NCBI GenBank assembly: GCA_015847255.1
Contig: JADLZK010010434.1
Coordinates: 1 to 64,000 of the forward strand
Source of the DNA: Hyparrhenia diplandra
Taxonomy: Eukaryota; Streptophyta; Magnoliopsida; Poales; Poaceae
DNA: 64,000 nt
Direction of reading: 5' to 3'
Part shown: positions 45,278 through 57,847 of the stretch, piece after piece
Layout of the letters: each line of letters begins with the position of its first letter
Numbering within the stretch: position 1 is the first letter of the stretch
Translations under genes and position numbers: made by a program
Notes under the pieces: model-generated
The model's input: only the letters and a program-made list of their open reading frames with translations
The model's database searches: none
What the model was told of the DNA's origin: nothing

Positions 45278-45718
45278 CCCATCAAGGAAAGTTAGTTTTT
45301 TTTTTTTTTTCCCAGCTCCTAACTTTCTAGTTACTTCATTTTAGAGATTCATCTCTAAAATTGTTTGGCAAGAACTCATACTTGATTTGGCCTAGAAGCT
45401 TTTTGAGACCACTGCCAATGCAAGCAAAAGCTCTAATGTAATATTTTTTTATAGGCTGGTGTACTTTCTTTTTAGATATAAAAAACAGTACACTGGTCCA
45501 TTCCCATCAAGAGAAGTTAGGTTTTTCCCCAGCTCCTAGCTTTCTAGTTACTTCATTTTAGAGATCCACTCTAAAATTGTTTGGCAAACTCATACTTGAT
45601 TTAGCCTACAAGCTTCTTTGAGACCACTGCCAATGCAAACAAGCTCTAATGTACTATTTTTTTTATATAGGCTGGTGTACTCTTTATATAGATATAAAAA
45701 ACAGTACACTGGTCCATT
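45278..45718. repeat. Tandem duplication, two units of about 220 bp
   Basis: Unit 1 (45278-45501) and unit 2 (45502-45718) share CCCATCAAG, CCCAGCTCCTA, CTTTCTAGTTACTTCATT, TAAAATTGTTTGGCAA, GAGACCACTGCCAATGC and AACAGTACACTGGTCC in order. They differ by small indels, mostly in T runs. No gene. Confidence 0.8.
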
Positions 45719-46170
45719 CTAATTTAATTTGAGAGACGCCGGCCGACGTTCAATTTGTGTCGGCAGTGGGCACATACGATGCTAATGACGAAATGTGATC
45801 GATGAGTTGATGGTCGATCCATCCCAAACTTGGACTTACCTTTGTGAGACAGAAAGTGTAGGCACGCCATGTCAAAACAAAAGTCTTATGTTACCAGCTA
45901 ACTTTTGACTATAACAGAGACAAGTCATGTACTACTTACTACGGTGTACTCGTACACATCATTACAAGTACTATGTGCCATGCTGCCGAGGACGGGCCGG
46001 GGGTTTCTTCAACAGTGTGCCAGGACTGTGTCATCGGCCTGTCGTTCGCCGATATGGATCTCCATCTAGCAGCCCCACACGCACGTCTCCAAGTCGAAAG
46101 CACCTAGTACCTCGGTCGATCGTAGCAGCCTGCCATGAGGTGTGTTTAGGAGCCGCTTAGGGTTTTTCAA

Positions 46171-46420
46171 ATATCATGTTTGACCGTCCATCTCATTTTA
46201 AAAAAAATTCATAATTTTTTTGATTTTGTTATGACTTATTTATTGTTAAATACTTTAATGCTGATTTATCTATTTTATAATTTACACAAAATTTTGAATA
46301 AGACAAAGCGGTCAAAACACTATCTCCGGAATTCAAAAAGCGATACTCTTTTTAGATGGGTACACAGAATATGGAAGCCGGCCACTTTTTTAAAGAGCAG
46401 CGAAAGTGAGAAAATTACTC
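46171..46420. mobile_element. AT-rich MITE of the TTTGACCGTCC type
   Basis: ATGTTTGACCGTCC near the left and GCGGTCAAAACAC near the right are partial inverted ends. Internal ATGACTTATTTATTGTTA, TTAATGCTGATTTAT and ATTTTGAATAAGA recur in related form at 57236-57445. Confidence 0.45.
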
Positions 46421-47208
46421 CCGTCACTTGACAACCATATCTTGTCGGCGTTGGTACAAAATACTAAAAGAAATGGTTAAATTTTATTTTTTTCCTTTTG
46501 TAAGAGGTTTTGCAAAATCTATTTAGGGACACACCTGATATTTCCTCCATTGATTTCAAGTAATATTCTCCATTTTTTTGTTCCATCTTGTTGCCTTTTG
46601 TGGTATGTTCATTCATAGTTGTCTTTTGCACCCTAACTTGACCTAGATCTTTAGACTCCACAGCTCTAGTGCGTTCCATGTAGCGATAGATATGGCTATA
46701 TTCAATGTTAATGTATAATCAAAGCTAATTAAGTACTCCATTTGGCCAAAATAGCGAGGTGGTTTTTGCACCGCGAAATCACTTAGGGTCTTTTTCGAGA
46801 TAGGCTAATAATAACTAGCTAGCTAAAGTTAGCACAAATTATCTCTATTTGGCCTCTAACGGGTTAATGGCCTGCTACTGATTGTATGAAAAAAGAAATA
46901 GCCTTCACTAGTTTGGATGAAATAAGTTAACTTTGTAACACCCTTGGTAATCCCTCTCTTTTGAAAGCCCACTCAAACAGGCCCTTCACCATTGTCTCTT
47001 ATGCATTCTTACATCTCAAAAGTTGAAAAAACTTGTCAAGTATCCCCTTTGTCCCAAAATAAATAACTTTTAGGTTTTAAATGTTAAAAACAATAACATT
47101 ATATCATCATCACGGAAAGGAAACTTTGGTAAAACCAGTCCTTATTGCACAAACAATTTATCATATGACAATCTTCCCCTGAGCTCAAATGTCTAATCAA
47201 GAGAGAAT

Positions 47209-47440
47209 GTGAGTATGAAAGTTTTCTCTGGAGACAAGGTTTATGGTGGATACTCTTTAGTCAGGTGGCCAACATCATGTCATCAGAAGAACAAGGATAG
47301 GCTTGGGATTCTCGAGCTTGAGCGTTTTCGCCAAACCCCTCACCCGGCTTCGTTGGCTTTGGTTCCGATGGAGACACAAAGAGACCATGGAACAAGGTAG
47401 AGCTTCCTTGTGATAGCAAGATAGAGACTTTGTTAGCGAC
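47209..47440 (+). mobile_element. LINE (non-LTR retrotransposon) relic, C-terminal part of the RT protein
   Basis: The frame reads VYGGYSLVRWPTSCHQK, then LGILELERF. After a frameshift the next frame gives RLRWLWFRWRHKE. This matches the zf-RVT-proximal end of plant L1-type proteins (G..LV.WP.VC.PK..GGLGI.DLE.F..ALRLRWLW). Only this piece is recognisable, and no LINE 3' tail was located. Confidence 0.65.
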
Positions 47441-48299
47441 ATCAACGGTGGTCTCTAATGGCGTGATTAGGGCGACCTATTTTTGGACATCATCATGGGA
47501 AAATGGAGAGAACCAATGACAATCGCTCCTACCCTTTTCAAGAAGGCAAAGCGAAAGAGGCTGACAATAGATAAGGCCTTTTTTTGAATAACCAGAGATA
47601 AAGGCCATACAAAATAATAAATGGATAGCACATATTTTGCGATATCATTGCGAGGGAGGAAATTTATGGTATGTAGCTCTATGAGAAGAGGTTCAAAACA
47701 TTTAGATCGACACCAACACGAGAAGACACAATAGTGCGGAGATGGGCCAGATGATGGAGAGTATAAGTCAAAAGTAATATACAAGGATTCGCAAAGCGCC
47801 GCGAGAACATATACCATTGTAGCTTTAGGGGTATTCAATCGTTATTTATATTTTCCAAGGGGAAGCAAAAAAGACATGATAAATTACCATCATGTATCTA
47901 CTAACTTATTCTCACTAGACCAAAATCTGAGGGGTAAATGATATTTGATAAGATATATAATTTGGCACATACCGTGTGAAAATATTATAATATAGAATAG
48001 ATACCTATGCAAAGATTGGACGGGAGAGATCTAGGTTCAAGTATTCTTTTGGTCTTGGTTCTATGATAAGCGGAAGCATGAAAAGGTATCGATCATATAA
48101 AAGCTTGCCGGGTGCAACACTAGGTGGAAGGGGTTGAGAAGGGTACTAGGAAGCCCGCGACTAAGATCCTACAAAACAAACGTGGTGGAATACGACGGTC
48201 TTTTAATCTGTCACTACTGGGGGAACACTATGTGGAATTTGGGTGCAATCTAAGGTAACCTTTTCATGACAAAGGACTACACTATTAATTGCTACTCTA

Positions 48300-50100
48300 T
48301 GCACAATTTCGGCCTAAACCAATGGACCCAAAATTCAAATATATAACAACCTTTCTAATGTTTAACATGAAAGGCATAATGTACTAAAAGATGGTTTTTA
48401 TGGCATAAAGGCTAATAGAGTTAGATCAAAGTATGAAGTGGCAGTGGTAGTAGCTATGTTGTAAACTCTTACTAGGTTATTCTTTTTCCACCATCTAATC
48501 TAATTCTTTTGAAAAAAAAAAAAACATGAGATAGCTAGTTATGAGATGAATGCAAAATTAACTGCCACAATGAAGATATGTGATCTAAGTGCAGTGTTGG
48601 ACTTAGATATAATTAACTGAGGGCACGGATTAATCATATCAAAAATAGCGGATTAGATTGTCGTCTTTTGGAGAATAAAGGCGGGGCTCGGCCGGAGGGA
48701 AACTGAAAATCAAAGTGACATGTGGCCCACTAGGCCCTAGGGGTTGGGTTATCGGACCCACTGACTCATTCTTTTTCTATCTCGGGAGTCAGGGCCTTCT
48801 TGGATTGGTTGCATTTTTTTTATTATGTCTAACGTGGTCTGTTTGTTTTCTGTTTGGTCCGCATGGGTACTGGACAAAGAAACAAAAATGTTAGTGCCTA
48901 GGTTGTTATTATGATTGGTAGAGAGAAATGGTCACTGGATACACTGATACAAGACAGACAGACACACATACACCAAAAAGTGAAACCGATTGATCGCTCC
49001 TGGCCAAAGAGGATCAATTATACAAATGGGACAAAATGTTGTTTCCAAGAGAAGAAAGAAATATACCAACAAATGGGAAGGCGATATTGAGACAGACCTG
49101 TACGAAATGGTCAAAGGGCGTTTCACAACCTATGCAAGATTGCACCTAGCACCGAGAAAGTTTCGTACTTGCTTGAAAACCCTAGTATGGCCATTCTCGG
49201 CACCGAGAAATCCGTTTTCAAACTGAATTGGATATTTTTCATAATATATAAATATTTAGGGGAAAGATTCCAACAAAACAAACAAGGAAAGATCTTTTAA
49301 TCTAGTTTGGAACATATGGATTTAAAGGAATATAAACTTTTTCATGACAATTTTCTACAAGATTCTTTGCTGGATTATGAGAAAGATTTTGGCCAATACC
49401 AATGGACCCAAAATTCAAATGGGCAGTGTCTAATTTGTTTTTGGAGGAGCTATGTGGTTAGAAAGCTAGTAGTCCAGTTGAAGTGGCAGTGGTAGTAGCT
49501 ATGTATGCTCTTGCTTTTTCAGGCTCTACCATCTAATAATCCTTTTGAAAAAAAAAAAAAAAAACCTGACATTATAGGTGAATGCAAACATAACTGCCAC
49601 AATCATGTGATCTAAGTAGGTGCATCACAGTATAATAATTAACTGAGGGCACAAATTAATCATAAAAATAGCATAACATGTTTTTATAAACCTCTTAAAA
49701 AAACAATTTTAAATGTTGGCTGGGCCCCTCTTCTTATATTTGAATTCTTTCTATCTCGAGAGGGGCCTTTATAATTGTTTCTTTTTTTGAGAGAGGGAAG
49801 GTATTTTTTATTATGTCAACGTGATAGTAGATTCCCCCATCCCATGGGCCGGACGTTTAACAAAAATGCAGAACTTCATGTTTGATCACTGGATACACTT
49901 ATTCAAACAGACAGACACACAAAATCATAAAACCGATTGATCGAACATAGCCAAGAGAAGAAAGTATACAAATGGGACTTCATTGATAAAATAAAAGTAT
50001 ACAAAAATAAATTGAGACAGATTTATTCTCAAAAGGGCGTTTACAATATGTGCGAGACACTAGAATACCGAATGAAACCATCGTAGTTTAGCTAGGCCAT
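48300..50100. repeat. Diverged direct duplication, units of about 0.9 and 0.7 kb
   Basis: Copy A (about 48300-49200) and copy B (about 49385-50100) share AATGGACCCAAAATTCAAAT, GTGGCAGTGGTAGTAGC, TTAACTGAGGGCAC, CACTGGATACACT, AGACAGACACACA, AAACCGATTGATCG and CAAAGGGCGTTT-type blocks in order. The offset falls from about 1080 to 945, so indels have accumulated. A third fragment of the AATTTTAAATGTT block lies near 50265. No gene is recognisable; a decayed transposon is likely. Confidence 0.6.
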
Positions 50101-50539
50101 ATTAGGACACTATGTATGCTTGCGGAGCGGAGGGTATACTACTATTATGCTATCTTCACATCCACCTCATTAGCGACGTAACCTGAATACTTAACATTTA
50201 ACAATTTATATATGTATATGCATGTATCTAGCCCCTTTGTAATTACTAATAAGATGTTTATAAAATACAATTTTAAATGTTAGTAACTCTTCTTATATTT
50301 CTATTGAACTTCATTTATAAGCTAGCTAGCTTTTTGGGTTCAAGATACGGAGCTTGCATTTTATTAGGCAGCGCCCTCCGTCCTCATGGAGTTAATAGTT
50401 TTAACTTTTTGAACTTCATGTCTTTTCAAGGCGGTGCTTTTCTTTGCCGAAAGTGTATCTTCAAAATATCTTCATCGACCAGTGTCTGCAAAAATAAATT
50501 ATATTTGTGCAAAAATTTATCTTTTGTATAAAGATGGCG

Positions 50540-52660
50540 GCGAGTCAGGGGTGTGACTTCTTGGGGACGGAGGGGTTGTTATTATGGAGCCCACATCACC
50601 TTTCTTGCATACTGTTTATGAATTTGAATTTGTCTTCTATGTGATGTCTTCTCGGCTAAATAAGACTATATTATAGCATCAAATTTGGTTTTTCCTCCTC
50701 TTAATGAACTTCATGGTGCTTGAAGCATGGGCCCGATATGCGAAAAAAAATGTTATCTGAAGAAATGCGCCTGCTTTCTCTGCAACTGCAAGGCAAGCAT
50801 AGCATAGGGAGGAAGAGTGAATTGTCAGCTCAGACAATCACCGAGGGTCAAGGTCCAGCTAGGCACTGGTCACACAAGCATGCCATGGAGGGCATCTGAA
50901 ATGGCGTCTCGTATGATGCTGTGTTGCAGCGTGCGTGCGATGCATGGACATGGCAGGCCGCCTGGGCTTAGGGTCTCGTCCTCTCCTCGGTCCTAGCTCA
51001 TCTCAAGCTGCACTGTCGTGCATGTCACTGCCAGTCCGCGGGCGCGTTATCTATCATCAGTGTGGTGTGAGTGGTGTGGTGAGTGTGAGAGCTGCCCTGC
51101 CCAGTTGCCAGGGGACGCGTATGCGTGCAGGCTTGCTTGCTTTTGCGGTGGGGAACCAACAAAGATCTTAGCAATGGCGACGGGACGCCAGCCGGGCCAG
51201 GACCCGGCCGGAGCCGGAGAGGGCAGCGGCGGAGCCAGCCGGAGGGACGACGACGACCGGCGACTAAGCGGTGAGACGACTGCGTCGTGGCCACATCGGT
51301 CGGCCGGCCAGACTCCGGAGCGCGCGACAGCGAGATAGCAGTGCACCGCCGTGGATTAGCCGCTTTCTTTTTCTCCGGCTCCCCAATCTGCGCATGCACG
51401 GAGCCGGTCATGGTGATGGTGACCGTGGTCCCGGCCCATGGCGTCGTCGTCTCCTAGCTGCTCTGATCCGTCATGTCTTTTTATCACAGCCCTCGTCTCG
51501 TTGCCAACCAGGCGTCAGTCCAGGTGGCAGGAGGGGCCGGTCGAGCCAGCAGGCCGCCGGGGCCTGGCGAGGCCGGCCGGCTGCCGTCGTCGCAATCATA
51601 TCGCGTCCATCATAAACTCTGCACATTTCCAAGCCCGTGTCCTGAACAGGATCGATCGGAGGGCGTTCCGGCTGTCGTGGGCTTGCCTCGCTCTGGGACT
51701 GGGGGCATGACACGTGGGGCCCGCCACAGCTACCATGTATGGGTATGAATAGCACTACCCTAGACAAAAAGTCCCTTTTTCTAGGCTCCACTAAGAAAAA
51801 GGTTTACAGTATGGTATGGATATTGGAGAGAGAGGTACCCTTTTTGAACCTTACTTTGTGTTTACCAAAAGCATGTCTTTTTGAATCTTAAGTAGTGTTG
51901 ACTAGAGGGTGGGGCCTGTTGGGCTGCCTAAGCTATTTAATCACGCCACAGACAATGACTTGGAGTCAGGACATGCCATGTGGTTCTAAAATTTCAGTTT
52001 CCAAATCGAACAAGTTTTTTTTTAGATGAAGGATTAGCTTAATAATAGTTGGACTGATCAATTCCTTTTTGTCCTTTGAAATAAACTCTAACAACAAAGT
52101 ATGGGCATACCTAAAAACCCTTTTATATATGCACACGCATGTGCTTGGTTATGTTTATGCAATTTCATTGCCTAGTCGAACAACTTGACTTGGCAAATAC
52201 CATATGGATGAGAGAAGAATGAGTTTTGGAAAATGGCATATGTCTCTATTCAAGTTTGTTATAAAACACATTTTGTAATTAATCAATGATTCTTATCGGT
52301 ATCATAATGAGTCGTGTTCTTTTATAGATCTTCTAGTCAAAATTTAAATTGATTCACTTCTCGAGGAAGTGAGAATATTGTATTCTTTTAGGATGGAGGG
52401 GCAGAGGCCCCGGAGTATTCAATTTAACTTGATTATGTATTTTGGGTTAGTGAGAAGTGAGGAGGCTCTCGGAGATTGCGAGATTTATGGAATATTATAT
52501 TAGCAGGCATCTATAAACAAATAATATCATAAATCAAAAAATATGTATATACTGTGTGAGTCCTCTAAAAGATCTAATGGAAATTTGAGAACTTACCATA
52601 TCATATTTTGTGTTTTTACCCGTGTATGTATAATTAGAAAACTAGTAATATTACATTTGT
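50540..52660. other. Spacer; GC-rich island at about 50.9-51.7 kb without an assignable gene
   Basis: The island has several short open frames on both strands but none with a family motif, and the frames mirror each other as GC-rich shadows do. It may be a promoter or an unrecognised non-coding transcript. The rest is AT-rich. Confidence 0.3.
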
Positions 52661-52671
52661 TTATTTTAGTA

Positions 52672-52932
52672 CTCCCTCAGTACTCATAAAACTTTACGTT
52701 TTGGAAAAGGTTTAAGATTAAACAATGGAAATATAAATCATCAATAACTTTAAATTGTTGAGTTTGCAAATCTTGAAAACTATATGAATACATTTGTCTT
52801 GAAAAATACTTTTTATAATAGTATAAATATATCATTTTCTTCATAAAAATATTTTTAGAATAACAAGAGGTCTGATTATGTTGGGGAGGCGTAATCGTTG
52901 TCCTAAACGTCATGTTTATGAGTATAGAGGAA
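52672..52932. mobile_element. Mariner/Stowaway-like MITE copy 3
   Basis: The left end CTCCCTCAGTACTCATAAAA follows a TA. Internal AATATAAATCATCAATAAC and TTGAAAAATACTTTTTATA, and the right part CGTTGTCCTAAACGTC then TATGAGTATAGAGG, match the copy at 45-313. A second end-like sequence (GTATTGAGGGAG-TA, near 53331-53344) hints at an outer or nested element of about 670 bp. Confidence 0.65.
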
Positions 52933-53929
52933 TGCGTATTCACGATTTCAAAACGTCAATTCATATATCTTGTCGGAATTTCATATATCTTGTCAATATA
53001 AATAATTAGTCAAATCCAAATGCACTCCATCTATCCTATATTACATGACATAAAGCTATATAAGCGAGAAAATAGAAATGTGTATTGGAAAGTGAGAATG
53101 TAAAGTATTTGACAACAAATTTTGAATTTTAGGGTTGTTTGGTTCCTAGCCACAACTTTACTGCAACTAACTTTTAGGCAAGTGTAACAAAAGAAATTGG
53201 TGGCCATACTTTGGCTTGGATAAGGAATCTTGACACACTTTTCTACCCTATGACATATGGTGCCTTAAAAAACTTGCCTAACATGAGCGTGGTAAAAGTG
53301 TGGCAACCAAACACCACGTTGTCTATTTTGGTATTGAGGGAGTATGTTTATATGATTACATAAAAGATATATTAAGATATACCCATATTTCGATATTTGT
53401 CTGACGGAACATTATTTTTTAGCATTGGATAAGCATTGTTGGTGGTCAAAGTAGAGCATTCCAAACCTAAATTGTATATTCCTACGATACCAAGCAAAAA
53501 TCAAACGACATATAATAGTGATGGTGCTACAAGCAGGTACAGAAAGTTTGGCACATCTAGGTTGTCGTCACACACACACACACTGACACTGCAGCTGAAG
53601 AAAAAGCAGGGGAAAAATTTAGGTAGGTGAAGGTGGCAATTCTTGTGGGCAGTGCTGGCAAGGTCCACCATAACTCCCCTAATAATCAAAGGCCCTCCTC
53701 ATCCTCCTGCTCTTCCTCCGCGCGTCCCCATTGCACCAGCAGCAGCACGGCTAGCGCCGGCCGGGACCAGGACAGCTCCCCCCTTGGAACCAGCCGTGCC
53801 TCGTGGGGGCGGTCTTCAATTCCTTGGTCGTCCTCCTCCTGTACTTCCATTCAACTCGCCGGCCGGCCCCACCATGCATTCCTAGCTGCTTTCTTGCTTG
53901 CAGCTACACCTCTCTCCTCCTCCTCCTCC

Positions 53930-53936
53930 ATATATA
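53930..53936 (+). promoter_or_regulatory. Candidate TATA box of the MIR166 gene
   Basis: CCATATATACATAC follows a CTCC-repeat stretch. A start about 30 bases downstream, near 53961, would place the hairpin some 170 nt into the transcript, which is typical for plant MIRNA genes. Inferred from position and sequence only. Confidence 0.4.
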
Positions 53937-54131
53937 CATACCTGCCCTTCTACCTTCATCTCCTCTCCTCCTTCTCCTCATCTCATACCCCAAAAAGCTG
54001 ATGAGATGTGAGGCACGAAAGATGCAAGAGAAGTGAGGGACGGCAGGAAGGCCAGTGGTAGAATCATCAAGATATAGCTAGAGATATACATATCGCAGTC
54101 CACTCGATCCATAGAGGCGTAGATAGATCAG

Positions 54132-54358
54132 GGAGCCTTTTTCGTGTTTGAGGGGAATGTTGTCTGGCTCAGGGGCGCCGCCGCTCCGCTCCTTCCTTCT
54201 CTGGTCGTCTCTTCTTCTTCCCTGGCCTTATTAGTTTCCTCCATCGATCTCCATCTCCGCCATCGCTCTCTTCTTGATTCTTGATTCTTGAGACCAAGGA
54301 GGAGATGAGTGGTGTAGATCTCGGACCAGGCTTCATTCCCCCAAAGGAAGGGCTCCCC
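54132..54358 (+). ncRNA. MIR166: MIR166 precursor hairpin
   Basis: The 21-nt mature miR166 is at 54321-54341 (TCGGACCAGG..CATTCCCC). Its star partner is at 54155-54175 (GGAATGTTGTCTGG..CAGGG), the normal 5p-star, 3p-mature order. The stem extends outward: GGGAGCC at 54132 pairs with GGCTCCC ending at 54358. The loop of about 145 nt is pyrimidine-rich. miR166 guides cleavage of class III HD-ZIP mRNAs (PHB/REV family) and so sets leaf polarity and meristem and vascular patterning. The star differs from the common form (GGCTCAGGG where GGTTCAAGG is frequent). Mature-sequence identity makes the call secure; the paralogue letter cannot be given. Confidence 0.95.
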
Positions 54359-54359
54359 A

Positions 54360-57230
54360 TGATCTTAATTCTTGATCTGCGCTGCCTCCACCTCCGGCCA
54401 TGCCTCCATCAGATGAGCTCCATCTATTTGTTCTTGTTGGGGGTATGTACATGCAAATCTGAACCGGGTAAGCTAATTACGCCGTTTACTTTTGCTTTTG
54501 TTTTTTCATCGTTCCCTCATTTGCAGTTTCTGTTTCTTGAGCGTATATGATATGGGGACTGGGCAGATAGATACACAGATCTTGTGGGCGTGGATGACAT
54601 GGTGAACATGACTGAAGAAGGAGAGAGTGGCTCATCCTGCATGAGAGATGCAGATTGGTGTAATGATGGGTGGGCATGACTGCATGAAAGAGGACCAGTG
54701 GGCATGACTGCAGCTGCACACATACCCATGCTCATGCTTATGGATGGTAGTGGGGATCTTTCTGATTCTTCTTCTTTCCCTTGCAATAATTACCCTGTGA
54801 TGAGCTGACTGATGAAACAACAAGAAGGGGGTACATGTGGTGCGAGCTCTAGAAAAAAAGTTGTCATCATTAAAAGGCCATGCATCTCGATCTGCTCCCT
54901 CTCATCCCATTCCCATTCATGCAAATCCTTCTGATTCAGAATAATCCGATGGTTAGTTTGGAGGGTATCTTTATATCCTGCATGTCTAATTTCAATCAAT
55001 TTATAAATTTGCTTGAGTTCTTATTATTACCCTCTTCCTCCCTCGTTTTGCTTGCTGCAAAACAATGTTCTGAATACTTTATACCCAACTCTGTTGAAGC
55101 TTTTTTTTTTTTTGAATCTGATTGAAACTTTTATTTACTGTCATCATTGTGTGTGCATAATCTAATTAAAACTGCTCTGTATACACATTACCATGTGTTC
55201 TCTAGTTTAGATATATGTATGGCTTTAGCTTATACATGATGAATAAAACACAGGTTTCCTATATTTTATTCTAGTTTAGCAACCAGATTCTAAATTTTTG
55301 TTCTCTCTCCTAGAGTGTAGATCAATGAAATATTCAGTCTCAAATAACCATCACATTAAACCATTGCCATATGCATGAAGAAAAGAAATCAATGGCATGT
55401 CGTATGGTTGTTGCTACATGTAGATCTTGCGCAGCAGAAGGAATCAAATTACACTGTGCACTGTTATTTCAAGTAGGTTTTTGTATTGCTCCTTGAGTGC
55501 TCCAAATGTACCAATAATTGGTCCTACTCCTACATATATAGGTTTCAGTTTATAGGAATGGTTACATGTACATTTTTTATTCTTGATGCATTTAATTTGG
55601 GAGAACCAATGAATTTAATAAGTTCAAGAGGATGTGTAAGGAGAGTGCTTATATATGCTTTGTTTTGCTCTGCTTTCTTGACAAAATAATGAATTTTTTT
55701 TCTTGATACTATGGTTGGCAACTTGGCATTGCACTGTTACAACGTACATACTGCTAACAGCCAGTACTAGTAATACTGTGCTCTTTGCTCTGTGAATATG
55801 TAAAAGCTCAATCTACAGGAGAGATTGTCATGAATGATTGTTGTATATTCATTATGAAACAATAATAAACACTATCAAACTGCTAAGTGTTGACCGTTAC
55901 TTCTAGTATGTAATAGCTAGAGATGCTTGCAGATCTTGTCCATTTCTTGGGAACATGAATGCAGTATAGTATAAGTGAAACTTCGATTCTTTATAATCTT
56001 GTAGTGTTGGTATACAATATGCTACAATCACACTACCATGTCTCAGAACCTAGAAGATATATATAGGATATATGTATAAATTCTAGATTAGTATATTGTT
56101 AGGCATGACACCGATCGATGCATTGATTTTTGGTGTAATCTTGTTGCTATATTGAATAACCCACTATTAGCTCTGACGACCTGCTTGCTGTTTCAACCCT
56201 AGCTAGCCTTGCCTGAAAATTCTAGCTAGCTTCCCCATACCGGGTGTGCGTGCTGTACTACCATGCTTATATTTTTTTGTGTCGAGACGCTTTACACCTT
56301 TGGAACGACTTGGCAATATTTTTGGCGCGTGCTGGACTAGAAAGAATGGTGTTTCCAATGCTTCCAAATCCTAAAAGATTCTCTTGCTATGCACACATTG
56401 TCTTGGCATAGCCGTTTCATCTTTATTTGCATTTTTTGTCAATCTCGTTGCTGGCCTCATTATTTTCCCAGAAAACACATGCGTGTGGGTTTATCTTAAA
56501 CTCTAGAGCTCCTCCCTTTTATCTTATTCAGGTTTTAAAAATTAGGAACAGTGAGGATCTAGAAATGTAGGGTGATCAAATCATAAACACTAGAGCTCCT
56601 CCTTTATCTTATTCATGTTTAGAAAAATTTAGGGGAGGAGCTCCACTGCTAGGATTATTGTCTCCTTGTGAGGTCAAAAGAATTTTTTCTTCAACATTTG
56701 TTAGTGCTGGGTACTGATTTTTTTGTTGCCAGGATTATTAGTGCTCCATGCTAATTTCTTAATTATAGTAATTAACTAAGTGGTTAACAATTGACCCTTT
56801 TATAGGAGCCATGCCTGTAAGTATAGGCACATGCATGGTTCATTTCTAAGTCTATGTTTTATGCTCCCTTTGTCCTGTAGTACATCGTATTTTAGCATTC
56901 AAAAACTGAATGCTATATATATAATAGTCAAATTTAAGGGATTCTAGAAGACACAAGCCAATTTTGCATTAAATATTATCATTTATCAACCAATGACAGT
57001 TAAAGAATGTTGATGGCAACGTCTAGTTAGGAAATAAAGTGAGGGGCACACATTTTTTTTGGGTTCGGTCTTAAAAATAATTTGTCCTAACTTTTATAGA
57101 ATACACTATATTCTGAGAACAAAATGAAAGTATGTCTTAAAAATCTATAATTTCAAATTTTTGGGATTGGGGAAGATATGATAATAAGGACCTTATTAGG
57201 ATAAATTGTTTTGGCTCCATGTACGTATAT
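54360..57230. other. Spacer downstream of MIR166
   Basis: Only short unsupported open frames are present. A TTGAAGCTTTT/TTGAAACTTTT pair brackets a T run near 55080, possibly another poly(A) micro-insertion in reverse. Some of the first few hundred bases may belong to the primary miRNA transcript. Confidence 0.35.
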
Positions 57231-57235
57231 ACTCC

Positions 57236-57445
57236 AAGAGTGTCGTTTATTCAATCCTTCTTTGTAAAAATATCATTTATTTATTTTATTATGATTTATT
57301 TTGTATTTTTATTTATATATTATTTTTGTCATTAGATATACTTTAATAATGATTTATTTATTTTGTACTTTGCACAAAGGTTTTAAATAAGATGAACGGT
57401 CAAACATGATTTCTAGAAGTTTAAAACGTTGTTCTTTTTAGGGCG
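57236..57445. mobile_element. AT-rich MITE related to 46171-46420
   Basis: ATTATGATTTATTTTG, ACTTTAATAATGATTTATTT, AAATAAGATGAACGGTC and GTTCTTTTTAGGGCG parallel the element at 46.2 kb. The ends are not sharply defined. Confidence 0.45.
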
Positions 57446-57847
57446 TTTTTTTTTTTTTCCAAACTTGGGAGGTGGGGGGCGGGGAGGTTCCCCACCTTTT
57501 CATTCAAAACACTCATGCCCAAAAAAGTATGGGCGTGCAAATATAAATATATATTTTATGACAATTTAGTAGAATCATCCAGGAGATATAGTACTCATTT
57601 TTATAATCAGGAGTGTACTCTTGTAGTTCCTCACCGAGAAGAATTCTTGGAGTAGTTGACAATTTGCCATAAGAACAGGAAGCAGGAAGCATGAGATGAG
57701 AAATATATTCATATTCATTCGGTCTTCCTCCTTCACAACCAATACAAGCAGTAGCGGCCAAATTAAATACTTATTTTTGGTAATAAACTTATGTAGAGGT
57801 ATAAGTGATACTGTTTTTTAATAAGGCTAGTTAAAGTCAAAAATATG

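Noticed and set aside
50935..51748. Several short open frames in a GC island
   Set aside because: Frames on both strands have similar length and none shows a motif, which is typical of GC-rich non-coding DNA.
53627..54001. Protein-coding gene upstream of miR166
   Set aside because: The frames are Ser/Pro-rich without motifs, and promoter and leader of the MIR166 transcript explain the region better.
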